This document shows, one piece after another, positions 45,013-55,417 of a stretch of DNA of 64,000 nt. The first letter of the stretch is position 1; the number at the start of each line of letters is the position of its first letter. The position numbers and the translations under genes were made by a program. The notes beneath the pieces were generated by a model that was not told the origin of the DNA, made no database searches, and was given only the letters and a program-made list of their open reading frames with translations. The stretch spans positions 3,410,001 to 3,474,000 of the forward strand of contig JAUKUA010000007.1 of assembly GCA_030549175.1 (NCBI GenBank). The letters are read 5' to 3'. Origin of the DNA: Lasiosphaeris hirsuta. Taxonomy: Eukaryota > Ascomycota > Sordariomycetes > Sordariales > Lasiosphaeriaceae.

Positions 45013-45846
45013 TCAAGCGTCGTGCATCAGCTCGACCGGCGGCCGCGCGGTGTGCGCCATGATGGGCTTGGTATTGTCGACGGCGATCACCTGCGGCAGC
45101 GGGCTCATCTCGAGCGGCTCGTCCGTCATGTCGTCCACTGTGACACAGGGCAGATCAGGGCTGTTTCCGAGCTCGGCCTGGGGGTGGAAAAGGAGGGTAG
45201 AGCTGCGGCTGCGCTGCCTGGCGCTGCCGCCTTCAGCCTTGCTGCTGTCGGCGGGGGAGATGGGCGAGGTGAGGTGGTTGTTGGTGGTGACGGCGTTGTC
45301 GCTGTTAGGGTTGGCCTGGTGCCGCAGCTTGGCCAGCGCCTCGGCCAGGTCGTCGGCGTGCACCATCTTGTTGGGCGCGTCCTCGAGCTTCATCTCCCAG
45401 CCGTGCGGCGGCGACGGCGGCGGGCTGATGAAGAAGAGCTTGCCGGCGTCGGGCAGCGCCAGGTGCACGTCCTGCGCCGAGATAGGTGTGGGCTGCCCGA
45501 AATAGACGCGGCACCGCTCGCCGAGGATGGCCTCACCGTCCCATATGCTGCGCACCGCGATGGCGGCCTGCTCGTCGAAGAAGGAGACGATGATGCGGCG
45601 GAACGACTTGAGCGGCGACCAGGCGTGGATGGGCGCCGTCTGCATTATCAGGTCGCGGATCGTCTGGAGATTCTCGGCGCGGAAGATGTCGAGCGACTGC
45701 AGGTTGGTGATGATGAGCGTGTTGGATGGCGGCGTTGGCTGCACAAGGGGTGGGAGATTGGATAGATCGAGCGTCAGAGTCGACTTCCTAGACGACCGCG
45801 CCGACGATGCGCCAGATGGCGGGGATGGCCTTGTGTCGAGCTCCAT
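45013..45846 (-). CDS. Calcipressin (RCAN/Rcn1-type calcineurin regulator)
   Basis: Small regulator that binds and modulates the phosphatase calcineurin in calcium signalling. Single exon, 277 aa. An RRM-like domain (about 43-118: NTLIITNLQSLDIF ... RIIVSFFDEQAAIAVRSI ... CRVYFGQ) is followed by the family hallmark FFISPPPSPPHGW (about 138-150), in which the two serines are the usual phosphorylation sites. A second Pro-directed patch (LTSPISPADSS) and an acidic TVDDMTDEP segment lie near the C-terminus. ATG 45846 (MELDTRPSPPSG) is chosen; the frame stays open to an upstream ATG at 46056, giving 70 more Gln/Pro-rich residues, so the start is not certain. A large upstream region (about 2.6 kb) could hold complex control. 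Confidence 0.9.
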   Translation of the reverse strand: MELDTRPSPPSGASSARSSRKSTLTLDLSNLPPLVQPTPPSNTLIITNLQSLDIFRAENLQTIRDLIMQTAPIHAWSPLKSFRRIIVSFFDEQAAIAVRSIWDGEAILGERCRVYFGQPTPISAQDVHLALPDAGKLFFISPPPSPPHGWEMKLEDAPNKMVHADDLAEALAKLRHQANPNSDNAVTTNNHLTSPISPADSSKAEGGSARQRSRSSTLLFHPQAELGNSPDLPCVTVDDMTDEPLEMSPLPQVIAVDNTKPIMAHTARPPVELMHDA

Positions 45847-48493
45847 TGTGCTTTGTGTGGTGTGGGATGCTGGGGTGAAGGAGTTCTGTTGTTGCAGCAA
45901 GTTGGGGTGCTCTGGCTGTCGTCGAGGAGGGGGCGGCTTGCGGGTATTTATTTGCTGGTCCGTAGATGTTTGCTGTTTGGATGCAGTGTTGTGGTCCAAC
46001 AAACAAGGTGGGAACGAATGTGGAAGGTGGGAGGAATTTATATAATTAGTGCACATCGGAAGTGCCTGGCCACAGAACTGGCGAGTATGGACAAGATGGC
46101 TAGCCAGTTGAAACAAAGGTAGCCATCGTCGATCACGGGTGCTGAGACTTGCGGCTTGCGCGACTTTGACTATGCCAAGCGCCGTCAGAATGAAGGCTGA
46201 GTCGTGCACACGATCGCCAACAGCCCTGCAGCCAGACTCTCAGTGACTCTCTTTCCAGGTACGGAGCCACGGAGCGTACGCTACCCTAGGTAGGTACGGA
46301 GCAGAGCTTAGAGAGCGGTAATTTCTCTGGGTGGTTTGCCTCCCTCAAAGCCCCCGAGCCCCGCGCAAGACTACCTAGCAGGCCGACGCCTCGTTCGTCA
46401 ATTTCGATTGCGGCCCAGATTCCGCAACTGGTGCACATCTGGGGACAGAGAAGTTGCGCTGCCACATCCCGTCGTCACCGTGGTAAATCTCTGCGCTTCC
46501 AGACTCAATTCAATGCCACGGCACCAGGTTTTGCGGGCTTTGTGTTGTTGCCACTTTACCTTCCTATACGACTTGCAAGCCCTGGCACCTTTGTACGCAA
46601 GGACAGCTCACCTCGGCAGGAGGCAAGCAGCCACCGGCAAGCCAAGATCTTCCCAGGAACCTAGGGACGCGTGGGGCGAACAAGTGTCAGTATGCGCCGC
46701 CGTGATTGGGTACAGGGGCGATTTACCCTCGCGACAGACCAAGCCTGGAGAATCCCCCTTGCCCCCCTCTGCAACAGCACTGCCACAGCGCAGGTTCTCG
46801 CTATGACCACGGCATTCTCCCTCCCAAGCCCTTCCGAGGTCTCCAGACATCACCTGAAAATCCGCACTTGGAATCCGCACCTGGGAATCCTCACTGGTTT
46901 CGCGCTTTCTCGGGGCCCTCCGCCCATTCACACACCCGAGGCCGCATCCCGATGCCCGCCTCACACGTCCCAGCTCACACGGTCGCAGCGCCTCTGTGTT
47001 TCTGCCCTGAGCAAGGCGGTCCCCTCGTACCCCCGGCCCCCGTTGTTTTGTCACCATGCCGCCCTCATCCGCCACGCGGGCGGAGGCACGCAGTCCCCTC
47101 ATCAAGAAGCCAACGTGCCAACGTATCCGGTTTGTTTTGTTCGTCAATGCCACCTGCCGCGCAAGAACGCCTCTCCCCCCTTTCAAGTATCCGCCCTGCC
47201 GAGTCAAACTATGAAATGCCTGAAATCCTTACTTTGCATCGCTGCTCAGCCTTCTCGGGCCCGCGCAATCGCGAGCGCTCAGTTGTTGAGTTGATACGCC
47301 CCCGGGCCACGACAGCGGATTCGTTACGCGGCTACCCAAACACCTTCACGGAAGCCCCCCTTCGAGCCCATGGCTCCGCGGCGGCGGCTGGTTCCAGTGG
47401 TTGCCGCTTCCCATTTTCCACGGCTTCCTACACGCTCGGAACCGTGCCTCGAGTGTGTTGCCGCCTCGGTGGGATGCGACGGAGCGTTGATAGAGTTTTG
47501 GCCCGCAGAAGCCCAGCAGCCGAACAGGCTTTTGCCTTCTCCAAACGAACAGACGAATGACGGCCGCTGACTTCCACAGCCCCCTTGCCCCCTTGTCTAT
47601 CCACCCCCCACTGCAGCACATGCCGGCCATCTTGCGCTCGTGGTAGATAGATACGCCAATTCTTTTTCCACAAAGTAGCTCTCCAGCTGGGTAGCTTGAG
47701 CACTCACGCATTCGGCAAGGAACCTCTGCGACTGATCGATCCATCACCTGCCAGATCCAGCTAGGACCAACCCCTCGAGCGTTGGCTGCCCTGATGATCC
47801 ACAACCTCTTTCAACAATTTTCCTTTTGCACTGCCCGCCTTCTCGCCCCTCTTATCAAGGATTACAATGGTACGCAATCCACGCCAAGAGCCCATTTTCT
47901 CATGGAAAGTCACCTCCCCCCTACGGAATACCGTCTCCCGGTTTCCCCTATCCCCCCTCCCGAACACAAACAAATCAAAGGTTAAAGCGGCGCATATATC
48001 GATGAACTCCGTATTGATAGTCTCATACGGCCTCCTCCCCTACCGTCGCATCCGTCATACCCCCCGCACAATTCTACACTTCCCATCCCGACGTCCCGAG
48101 CTTCCGGGCTTGCAACACTAAGCGTGAGTGTTGGGAGAAAAAAACAAAGAGGAAAAAACAACGCCTCACCAAGCGTGGCTGAGCCTCTTTCCAAAACCCA
48201 CCCAATCCCCCTTTTACCCGAACCCGAGCCCGAGCCGAACCTACCGCTTTCATCTTTTCATCGTGTCTGTCATCGGAAGGAAGGGGGAAAATCTGAACAA
48301 ATATGAGTTGGTTCAAACACAGCCCAGAAACCCAACCAAGCCACCTCGTTCCTCCGCAAATTGATCCCCCGCGGCTTGGGTTTGAGGAGCTGGGTGTCAT
48401 GTGCTTGTGTTTATATTATACAGGTGAGAACTACAATGTGCATGTGCAATATCATACCGTACATGTATGGGTTTACAGCCGGACGCCCAAGGA
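45847..48493. other. Intergenic 2.6 kb: calcipressin promoter, PheRS 3' flank
   Basis: No supported gene. Long overlapping open frames on both strands (for example plus 46952-47560 from an ATG, minus 46608-47207) are Pro/Arg/Ser-rich and match nothing I know; they may be non-coding or a lineage-specific transcript. CCTAGG occurs at 46285 and 46660. GTACGGAG direct repeats lie around 46259-46302, flanking the first CCTAGG. Confidence 0.5.
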
Positions 48494-50104
48494 TCATCTG
48501 ATCTGGACCTTCAGCTTCTTAGTCAATTGAGATTTGACAGCGAGATGTATCTTGTTTGTCTCCTTGTTGGTCAGTGTGCGCTCTAGACTGCGGTAGCAGA
48601 CGCGGTAGCACCTGCTCTGGCGCCCATTCTCGGGGCGCGTATACTGGTCCACAAGCTTGACATCCTCAACAGTGTCCCCCGCCACACCACGGACAATCTC
48701 CATGACATCGTTATCGTGAAATTCCTGCCCGCTGACCGCCATGTCGTTGCCCCCGTCGGCCGACGACGGCAACGGCACCCAGAAGGACACGTCCTTGTAG
48801 CAGGCGGGGTGCTTGGAGAAGGGGATAAAGCGTTGCAGTTTGGACAGGTCGTCCGACACGCCGGCGAACTGGTCAAGAAAGCGCGCATCGCGCGACCAGA
48901 AGATCCGGATGTCGGGGACCTGGAACAGTAGCATAGCGATGCGGTCGAGCCCAATGCCAAAGGCCCAGCCCAGCTGCGACGGCGCCCCAGCGTTGATATG
49001 CAGCTCCTGTTTGGTAACGCCGCACCCCAGCACCTCGAGCCACTCGCCCGCGTAGTACACCTCGAGCTCCCACGACGGACTGGTAAAGGGGAAGTAGGCC
49101 TCGACCCAACGCACGCGCAGCGGCTCGTCGACGAAGTCGGGGTCCTGCTGCCGCGCGGCCGCCTTTGCGCGCGAGAAGATGTCGACGACCATGAGCTCGA
49201 GCGAGCGCTTGAGGTGCGCCGCAATGGCCTCGGCCTCGGCCGCCGAGTGGTGCTCTGTCTGAAGCGGGTTGCGCTCGGCGTGGAACGGCGGGTGGCGGTC
49301 CTCGACCTCAATGTCGTGGGTCGGCAGCTCGGCCAGGTCAGCGTAGACGGCCGCGGCGATGTCGCCGTTGGGCACGGTGCTGCGGTCCCACACCCGCGCG
49401 CCCTCCATCTGGTAGAAGACGGGGTAGTGGCTGCGGTCTATCTCGTCGCGCCGGTACACGTCGGCGCTGATCAGGTAGCCGGGGCTGGTGCGCGCGCCGA
49501 AGAGCTGCGCCTCGTGCGCGCTTGTGTGTGTCCGGAGGAGGGTATCCTTGTTGATGTAGTACGTGTCGGAGCGGGCACGCCCGGGGTGGTCGGCCGGGAA
49601 CCCGAGCGAGTCGAAGTTCTCGTACTTCGAGACGACGGGGTCAAAGTCATTGTGGTACTTGTAGGTCGGCCCTGGGAACTTGGACTCGAGGATCTGGCGG
49701 GTTATGGAGATGGGGTGGTCTTTTTCGAGGTGGAGCTTTCGGGATGTAAGTGCAAGGACGTTCTCAGGGGCATTGAACCACGAGTCGGTCTGGTAGGTTT
49801 TGCCATTGATGGTGACCTCTTGGGGCGCCGCCGCTTCCTTCGCCGGGGCGGGGGTAACTGGTGTTTGTATAGGGGGTGAGATGGTAGATGGAGCAGCCTC
49901 TTTTAAGATTTCCTCAGCTCGCAAGCTGGAGGATGTCTGGATGGACCGAAATAGCCCACGAGAGGCGAGTCCACGAGAGGCGCATCCTGCTTGCCTAGAG
50001 CTGCAGCTGCTCAATTGACCGCCCCGTCGCAAGAGCGGAAACACATGTGAGCGACTCCCTGCTCGAGACAAGAGGCCAGCTAAAAGGGTTTGTGGCACCG
50101 TCAT
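48494..50104 (-). CDS. msf1: Phenylalanyl-tRNA synthetase, mitochondrial (monomeric)
   Basis: Charges mitochondrial tRNA-Phe. Single exon, 536 aa. An Arg/Ser-rich, acid-free N-terminus of about 60 residues fits a targeting peptide. The class II core has HNDFDPVVSKYENFDSLGFP, the TSAHEAQLFG block, DVYRRDEIDRSHYPVFYQME (motif 2 region), and LGWAFGIGLDRIAMLLFQVP (motif 3). The C-terminal FDX-ACB anticodon-binding domain starts near LQRFIPFSKHPACYKDVSFW. Length and order match the monomeric mitochondrial enzyme. ATG 50104 gives MTVPQTLLAGLLSRAG. The dicarboxylate carrier is divergent, 480 bp away, a plausible shared promoter for two mitochondrial genes. Confidence 0.96.
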   Translation of the reverse strand: MTVPQTLLAGLLSRAGSRSHVFPLLRRGGQLSSCSSRQAGCASRGLASRGLFRSIQTSSSLRAEEILKEAAPSTISPPIQTPVTPAPAKEAAAPQEVTINGKTYQTDSWFNAPENVLALTSRKLHLEKDHPISITRQILESKFPGPTYKYHNDFDPVVSKYENFDSLGFPADHPGRARSDTYYINKDTLLRTHTSAHEAQLFGARTSPGYLISADVYRRDEIDRSHYPVFYQMEGARVWDRSTVPNGDIAAAVYADLAELPTHDIEVEDRHPPFHAERNPLQTEHHSAAEAEAIAAHLKRSLELMVVDIFSRAKAAARQQDPDFVDEPLRVRWVEAYFPFTSPSWELEVYYAGEWLEVLGCGVTKQELHINAGAPSQLGWAFGIGLDRIAMLLFQVPDIRIFWSRDARFLDQFAGVSDDLSKLQRFIPFSKHPACYKDVSFWVPLPSSADGGNDMAVSGQEFHDNDVMEIVRGVAGDTVEDVKLVDQYTRPENGRQSRCYRVCYRSLERTLTNKETNKIHLAVKSQLTKKLKVQIR

Positions 50105-50584
50105 CCTGGCAGCGGCTGGTTGTGGTTATGGACGGAGGATAGTGGACTGAATCCTAAGAGCTCTAGACCTCAATCTGCGAATGTTTTTTGATCAACGCAC
50201 GCCGCCATCCGATGGACGTTATCGTTATCGGTTAAGTTGCCAAGCCAAGGAACGGGGGTTGTGCACATCCCTGTACCAAGCAGGGACCCTGGCTGCACGA
50301 TGACATCGGCTCCACTCGGCTTAGATGTGCCAAAAAAAAAAATCAATTCAAGGACCAACGCCGAGGTGGCCCGATAAGAAAACCCCTTATCGAAAAACTG
50401 AACTCGTCATTTTGTCTCATCAACAGGGTGTGTTCCTACGTTTCATCCCAACTTCCGGCCGCGATAGCAAATAGACTCGACGATTATTCGATTGCGACAC
50501 TTCGGCGGCTTTTCGTCCGAACCCCCTTTTACCACACCCCCTAATCAACACCGGCATGTCCTCATAGGTGCAAATTTACCCACC
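50105..50584. promoter_or_regulatory. Divergent promoter region of mitochondrial PheRS and dicarboxylate carrier
   Basis: 480 bp between two start codons of nuclear genes for mitochondrial proteins. It contains an A run at about 50333-50341. No specific factor site was recognised. Confidence 0.5.
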
Positions 50585-51801
50585 ATGGAGGCAGTCAGCA
50601 ATGGCCGCGAACAGCAGCCCCCCTCTCTCGCAGCCGGGGCTGGGGCTGCTGTCGCCGGAGTGAGAGCGGCAGTGCCGCAAGATAATAGAAAACAGCCGGC
50701 ACCGCATATTCACTACCCCTTTTGGTTCGGTGGCAGCGCAAGCAGCATGGCCGCCTGTGTCACGCACCCTCTTGATCTTGGTAAGTCCTGTCTGGCGGGA
50801 TATGCCCCGTGACTCTGGAACTATGCGAAGCCTATGGCTAACCTATTTGTTGAATAGTCAAGGTATGACGCCACCAACCCCCCCTATGTTCGTTCGGCCC
50901 TCGAATCCACGACTAACCCCCCTCCAGGTCCGTCTCCAAACCCGCACGGGCGACATGCCCAAGTCGATGAGCGGCACTGTTGTGCACATTGTTAAGAACA
51001 GCGGGCTGCGCGGGCTTTACAGTGGGCTCTCGGCCTCCCTCCTGCGCCAACTGACCTACTCGACAACCCGCTTCGGCATTTACGAGGAGCTCAAGCAGCG
51101 CTTCGCACCCGTGACGCAAGACCCCAACGGACACGGCGGGAGCACCTCGGCGCCGCCGTCCCTGGCTCTCCTGATCGCCATGGCCTCGGTCTCGGGTTTC
51201 ATCGGCGGGTTCGCCGGCAATGCGGCCGACGTGCTCAACGTGCGCATGCAGCACGACGCATCACTGCCGCACGCGCAGCGGCGCAACTACGCGCACGCGC
51301 TCGACGGTCTGGTGCGCATGGCGCGCGAGGAGGGCATCGCGGCCAGCTGGTTCCGCGGCGTCGTGCCTAACAGCATGCGCGCGGCGGCCATGACGGCCAG
51401 CCAGCTGGCCAGCTACGACGTCTTCAAGCGCACCCTGATCCGCCTGACACCCATGGAGGATAACCTGCAGACGCACTTCACCGCCTCCTTCCTCGCCGGC
51501 GTCGTCGCGGCCACCGTCACGAGCCCCATCGACGTCATCAAGACACGGGTGATGTCGGCGTCGGGCAAGAGCAGCATTCCGCAAATTTTGAGGGAAATCT
51601 ACGCGGCCGAGGGCGCGCGCTGGATGTTCAAGGGCTGGGTGCCCAGCTTTTTGAGATTGGGACCGTATGTGACCCCTTTTTTCCCTAATTGTCAAAAGAC
51701 GACCCCCTTTAACTGATCCCTGCAGACAAACGATCTGCACTTTTCTCTTTTTAGAATCTCATCGCAAGGTGTACAAGCAGGTCAAAGGTTTAGAGGATTA
51801 G
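50585..51801 (+). CDS. dic1: Mitochondrial dicarboxylate carrier (DIC1 type)
   Basis: Inner-membrane carrier that exchanges malate or succinate for phosphate. Exons 50585-50780, 50858-50862, 50928-51664, 51726-51801; 337 aa. The three-fold carrier repeat is visible: PLDLVKVRLQTR, NAADVLNVRMQHD and PIDVIKTRVM, each followed by an aromatic/Gly-rich helix end (GLRGLYSGLSASLLRQ, GIAASWFRGVVPNS, GARWMFKGWVPSFLR). The second signature lacks the Pro of P-x-D, as in yeast Dic1. The second exon is only 5 nt (TCAAG): it completes Val66 and encodes Lys67 in the first signature motif, and without it the motif and frame are lost. The last exon adds QTICTFLFLESHRKVYKQ. The Ala/Gly-rich N-terminus before PFWFGGSASSMAACVTH is a poorly conserved extension. 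Confidence 0.94.
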
Positions 51802-52548
51802 ACATGATATAAGTGATTTGACATGGCGATGGACAGAGCAACAACATACAGCGGTCGGACGACATGAGACTAGAGAGGGGAATGTGTCATGTAAGACTAA
51901 AGACTACAGGATACCCACTACGAGAGTAACACATTGGCTGGCGTTTGCTTAGAGGGCAGGACGGCGACGGTGTTTTTGGTATATTTATTTTTCAATACCA
52001 TAGTTAGGAAGAGCAGGCGCATGAATCCTGGGCACTGTTCCATGGATACCTGGTACATTGACAATGAAGTTTGTGCTTCCATTTGTCCAAAATGTCTCTG
52101 CTAGCGACTTATATTTGCTGTGTATGCCAGTGTACCATACGTGGCGACGCATCGATCTCGCCTTTCCCTGTTTACTCATTTTCCCTCCTGTAATGCCGAA
52201 GGGATGAGATCCCTCTTTTTCTGTGAATGACCGAACCTAAACGCTACCCCCGAAACGCCTATGGTATCTTGACGACCTAAGCAAAACACAAACGTATTGT
52301 GCAAACGCACTGCCGCCTCAACATCCCCTCCCCTAAGTCTTGCTAAGGGTGAAACCGTCGCGGCGCGTGAGCACCCGTAGTCGTAGCATAGTACAAAGCC
52401 AGTAGTCGGCGGCCGGTGGTGGTGAACCGATAATCAAAGCAAATGCCAAACTTAGTAGCAGTTCTTCCAGCACAGAGTCCCTAGCCCTTCCTGTGGTCCG
52501 TAAATAGGTTTCTCCCCCCCCCCATAACCAGACTCATGGTATTTTCCA
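51802..52548. other. Intergenic between convergent DIC1 and RPB3
   Basis: About 750 bp of 3' flanks without a recognisable gene; AT-rich around 51970-52120. Confidence 0.5.
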
Positions 52549-53736
52549 TTACCAGCCCCCATTGTCCTGTCCAGCGCCACCATATGGTGTGGTTCCATAA
52601 GGCGTTGTGCCGCCCGCACCACCGCCCCACGAGCTCTGGTTTCCTCCATTGCCGTAGGGTGTTGTGAAGCCCTGGTCCTGCCAACCATCGCCGCCACCGC
52701 CGTTGTACTCTGGGCTGCGAGGACCGTTGTAGTCACCGTTCTCTCCACCTTCGGTCTCTCCAAGGTCTTTTATCATCGAGGCTAGCTTCTCTTGGATCAC
52801 CTTGATCCCTTGCGTGACAATAGCATCGGGAGGAATGTTTCCGGCGGTCTCAACATTAAAGTAAAAGCGATCCGGCACGGCGTTAAAGTCGAATTTTTCA
52901 CCTTCTTGAGGGGGCTCCTCCCAGTCGGCGTACTCACTAGGCGGCCTTTGTCTGCGGGTTAACAGGTGATTGGTCACACGGGTCACGTCCAAGACTTACC
53001 ACTCCAACTTGGCATCTGTCTCATACCACATATCTAGATGGTGTAGCTTATTGTGAGGGTCGTACTCGAACCCAATGGCCGAGGGGGCGGCCCACTTTGC
53101 ATGCTCCTTCGCAATGCCCTTCTTGGCGATGCACGACAGCTTGATCTCCTGGCCGGGGCGCAGCTTCATGATGAGGGGGCCGAGGCCATCAGAGGACTCG
53201 TTGATTATCGGAGTGCCGAGGACACGGTTGATGCGGTCGCCCGAGGGCACAAGGTCGCGAGCCACTACCTGCATGTTCTCGTCACCTGTGCATCGGGCAT
53301 GGAGCGTGAGCTTCACGCTGCAGTGATCACAATATTCCTCGCAGTCGCAGTCACGCGAGTACTGCAACTCATCGATTCCCTCGGCGTTGAGGGGAATGAG
53401 CCCCAGGCGGTGGGCAATGAACTCATCGGCCAGGACGGAGCTGTTGTCCTCGATTTCGACGAGATCGATGGCGATAGTGGGGATTTCAGCAAGCATGACG
53501 CGGCGCAGGGAGTTGGCGAAGGATATGTCGGCATTGGAGAGCTCGAACTTGACACGCACCGTGTCGGCCTAGGTAAAAGGACACGATCAGCGACCGCGCT
53601 CAGAGATCACAAGCGCCCCGTCGCCCTTCAGAGGCGCACACGGCACAGATGTTTGCGACAAAGAACATACTTGGGAGATCTTGATAACCGGCCCCTTGCT
53701 CTCAATTTCATCCATTGCCATCGGGTCGTAATCCAT
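52549..53736 (-). CDS. rpb3: RNA polymerase II subunit RPB3
   Basis: Alpha-like subunit that pairs with RPB11 to start assembly of RNA polymerase II. Exons 53671-53736, 53000-53568, 52549-52945; 343 aa. Hallmarks: [52 protein letters not shown], a zinc-type set [10 protein letters not shown] (Cys96, 98, 102, 105), and [20 protein letters not shown]. The last junction needs the distal AAG acceptor (52946) to give [14 protein letters not shown]; a CAG six bases nearer the donor would make an immediate TGA. The C-terminus after about residue 275 is Gly/Asn-rich with TTPYG repeats, a fungal extension. GrpE is divergent, 432 bp away. Confidence 0.96.
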
Positions 53737-54168
53737 CTTGGCGGTGTTTTGGGGATTGTCGTGGGCGAAAAAGGTAGGGTTGAGGTGGGGGGCCAAGGAC
53801 AACTACTGGCAGTCTTCGAGTTGAGAAGGGAGGCTTCAAACTCGACGGCTCAAATTCAGCGGCGCAAGACCAAAGCGCGCCAACGCCACCAAACTAATTA
53901 GATGATTACCACTGGCCAGGTGCCTTGTCTTCACATGACTGGCTCTGCAAACGGCGACAGGGGGTTAGTAGCGTGCCGGATACTAGGGGTGGCCGTAGCT
54001 TGACCCCAGCAAAAAAAGAAAAAAAAATTCAGCGGTCCGTTTATGATCCGCTAATCCCTGCTCGGCTCTTCCATGGCTGCCGAGACCTAGTCATAAAAGT
54101 TTTTGGGGCGCTATTCCGACACGCGACGCTTGCCCCCATCACGAACCAGATCTTGCACATTTTCGACC
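53737..54168. promoter_or_regulatory. Divergent promoter region of RPB3 and mitochondrial GrpE
   Basis: 432 bp between two start codons; no consensus core element was recognised. An A-rich run lies at about 54010-54027. Confidence 0.5.
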
Positions 54169-54954
54169 ATGTTACGGCAAACCCTCTCCACCCCGTCCAG
54201 AGCAATTGGCTCCAGCCTCCGACTTGCTGTCCAAAGGCCGCTTGCCAGGCCACAAGTGTTCCGTGCCCCGATAGCAGCTTCGCGAGCAATCGCTCCCCGA
54301 AGCGCACGGTGGTATAGCGACAACGCCGACTCGAAGGACGCCAAGCCCGCCGAGGGAGATGCTGCAAAGACCGAGGTTCAGGATGCCGAGTCCGCTCTCA
54401 AGAAGCAATTAGAGGCCAAGGACGCCGAGGCCCGCGACTGGAAGGTTGGTCTCCCCCTTTCCCCTCACGAGTGAATGCCCCCTGACTAATGCGCCCTATT
54501 ATAGGACAAGTACCTCCGCGCCGTCGCCGACTTCCGCAACCTCCAGGACCGCACCGCGCGCGACATGAAGTCGGCCCGCGACTTTGCCATCCAGAAGTTT
54601 GCCAAGGACCTGGTAGACAGCGTCGACAACTTCGACCGCGCCCTGAACATGGTGCCCGAGGCGAAGCTCGCCTCGACCGAGCAGTCGGAGCAGGACCTCA
54701 TCAACCTGTACGACGGCCTCAAGATGACCGAGAACATCCTAATGCAGACACTCAAGAACCACGGCCTCGAGCGCTACGACCCCCACGGCGAAAAGTTCAA
54801 CCCCAACGAGCACGAGGCCACCTTCATGACCCCCATGGCCGACAAGGAGGACAACGTTGTCATCCACACCCAGCAGAAGGGCTTCCGTCTCAACGGCCGC
54901 ATCCTGCGGCCCGCCAAGGTTGGCGTGGTCAAGAACAAAGTAGAGGGTGCTTGA
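54169..54954 (+). CDS. mge1: Mitochondrial GrpE (Mge1), nucleotide-exchange factor of mtHsp70
   Basis: Releases ADP from mitochondrial Hsp70 in protein import and folding. Exons 54169-54444 and 54505-54954; 241 aa. The N-terminus (MLRQTLSTPSRAIGSSLRLA) is a typical targeting peptide. A long helix (LKKQLEAKDAEARDWKDKYL) leads into the GrpE signature RAVADFRNLQDRT, and the beta-domain has GLERYDPHGEKFNPNEHEATF and ILRPAKVGVVKN. The intron is 60 nt with an unusual donor (GTTGGT) and a good TATTATAG acceptor; splicing gives DWK-DKYLRAVAD, which the family requires. ATG 54169 is preferred over in-frame alternatives because it starts the targeting peptide. Confidence 0.96.
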
Positions 54955-55417
54955 TGCCCCGTGTATTACTATTATTACATTCGACGCAACGGATATGCAC
55001 AGGATGACGGCGTTTTGGAACAATGTATAAATGCTCCCCTCATGATGTCGGTTCATAGCATGCAGGAAAGCGGATGGGGATCTTAAAAAAAGCAAAAGTA
55101 GGTGCTCCCGCTGCACTTTCGCAGTATTAGAGCTATATTGTAAAACTAGACTACTTAATTTACGAGTGCTTGCCGGAAATTCTGGCAGCAGGTCAACGAT
55201 CTCTTTACGAGAGCTATACGCGGCGCGAAATAGGACATATTCTAGTCCGTCAAAACGCCTCGACTCCTTCCGATGAGGGTATCTCAACCAAGCAAACGCC
55301 GTCCGACTCCACAGAGAGACACGTACCTTGCAATCACGATATACCTCTTGTCTAGTCCCAAGGACTATCCTGAGCACACAAAGAAAAGCCCCTTCCAAAC
55401 AGATAACATAAACAAAC
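54955..55417. other. Intergenic between convergent GrpE and an unassigned gene
   Basis: About 460 bp of 3' flanks. No gene was recognised. Confidence 0.5.

Noticed and set aside
46952..47560. Plus-strand open frame of about 200 codons upstream of calcipressin
   Set aside because: Pro/Arg/Ser-rich, overlaps comparable frames on the other strand, no domain or conserved-looking block; typical of GC-rich non-coding DNA.
47370..47570. Frame with a Cys-x2-Cys...Cys pattern suggesting a Zn2Cys6 domain
   Set aside because: Only three cysteines, no basic residues between them and no fourth to sixth Cys; the pattern does not fit.
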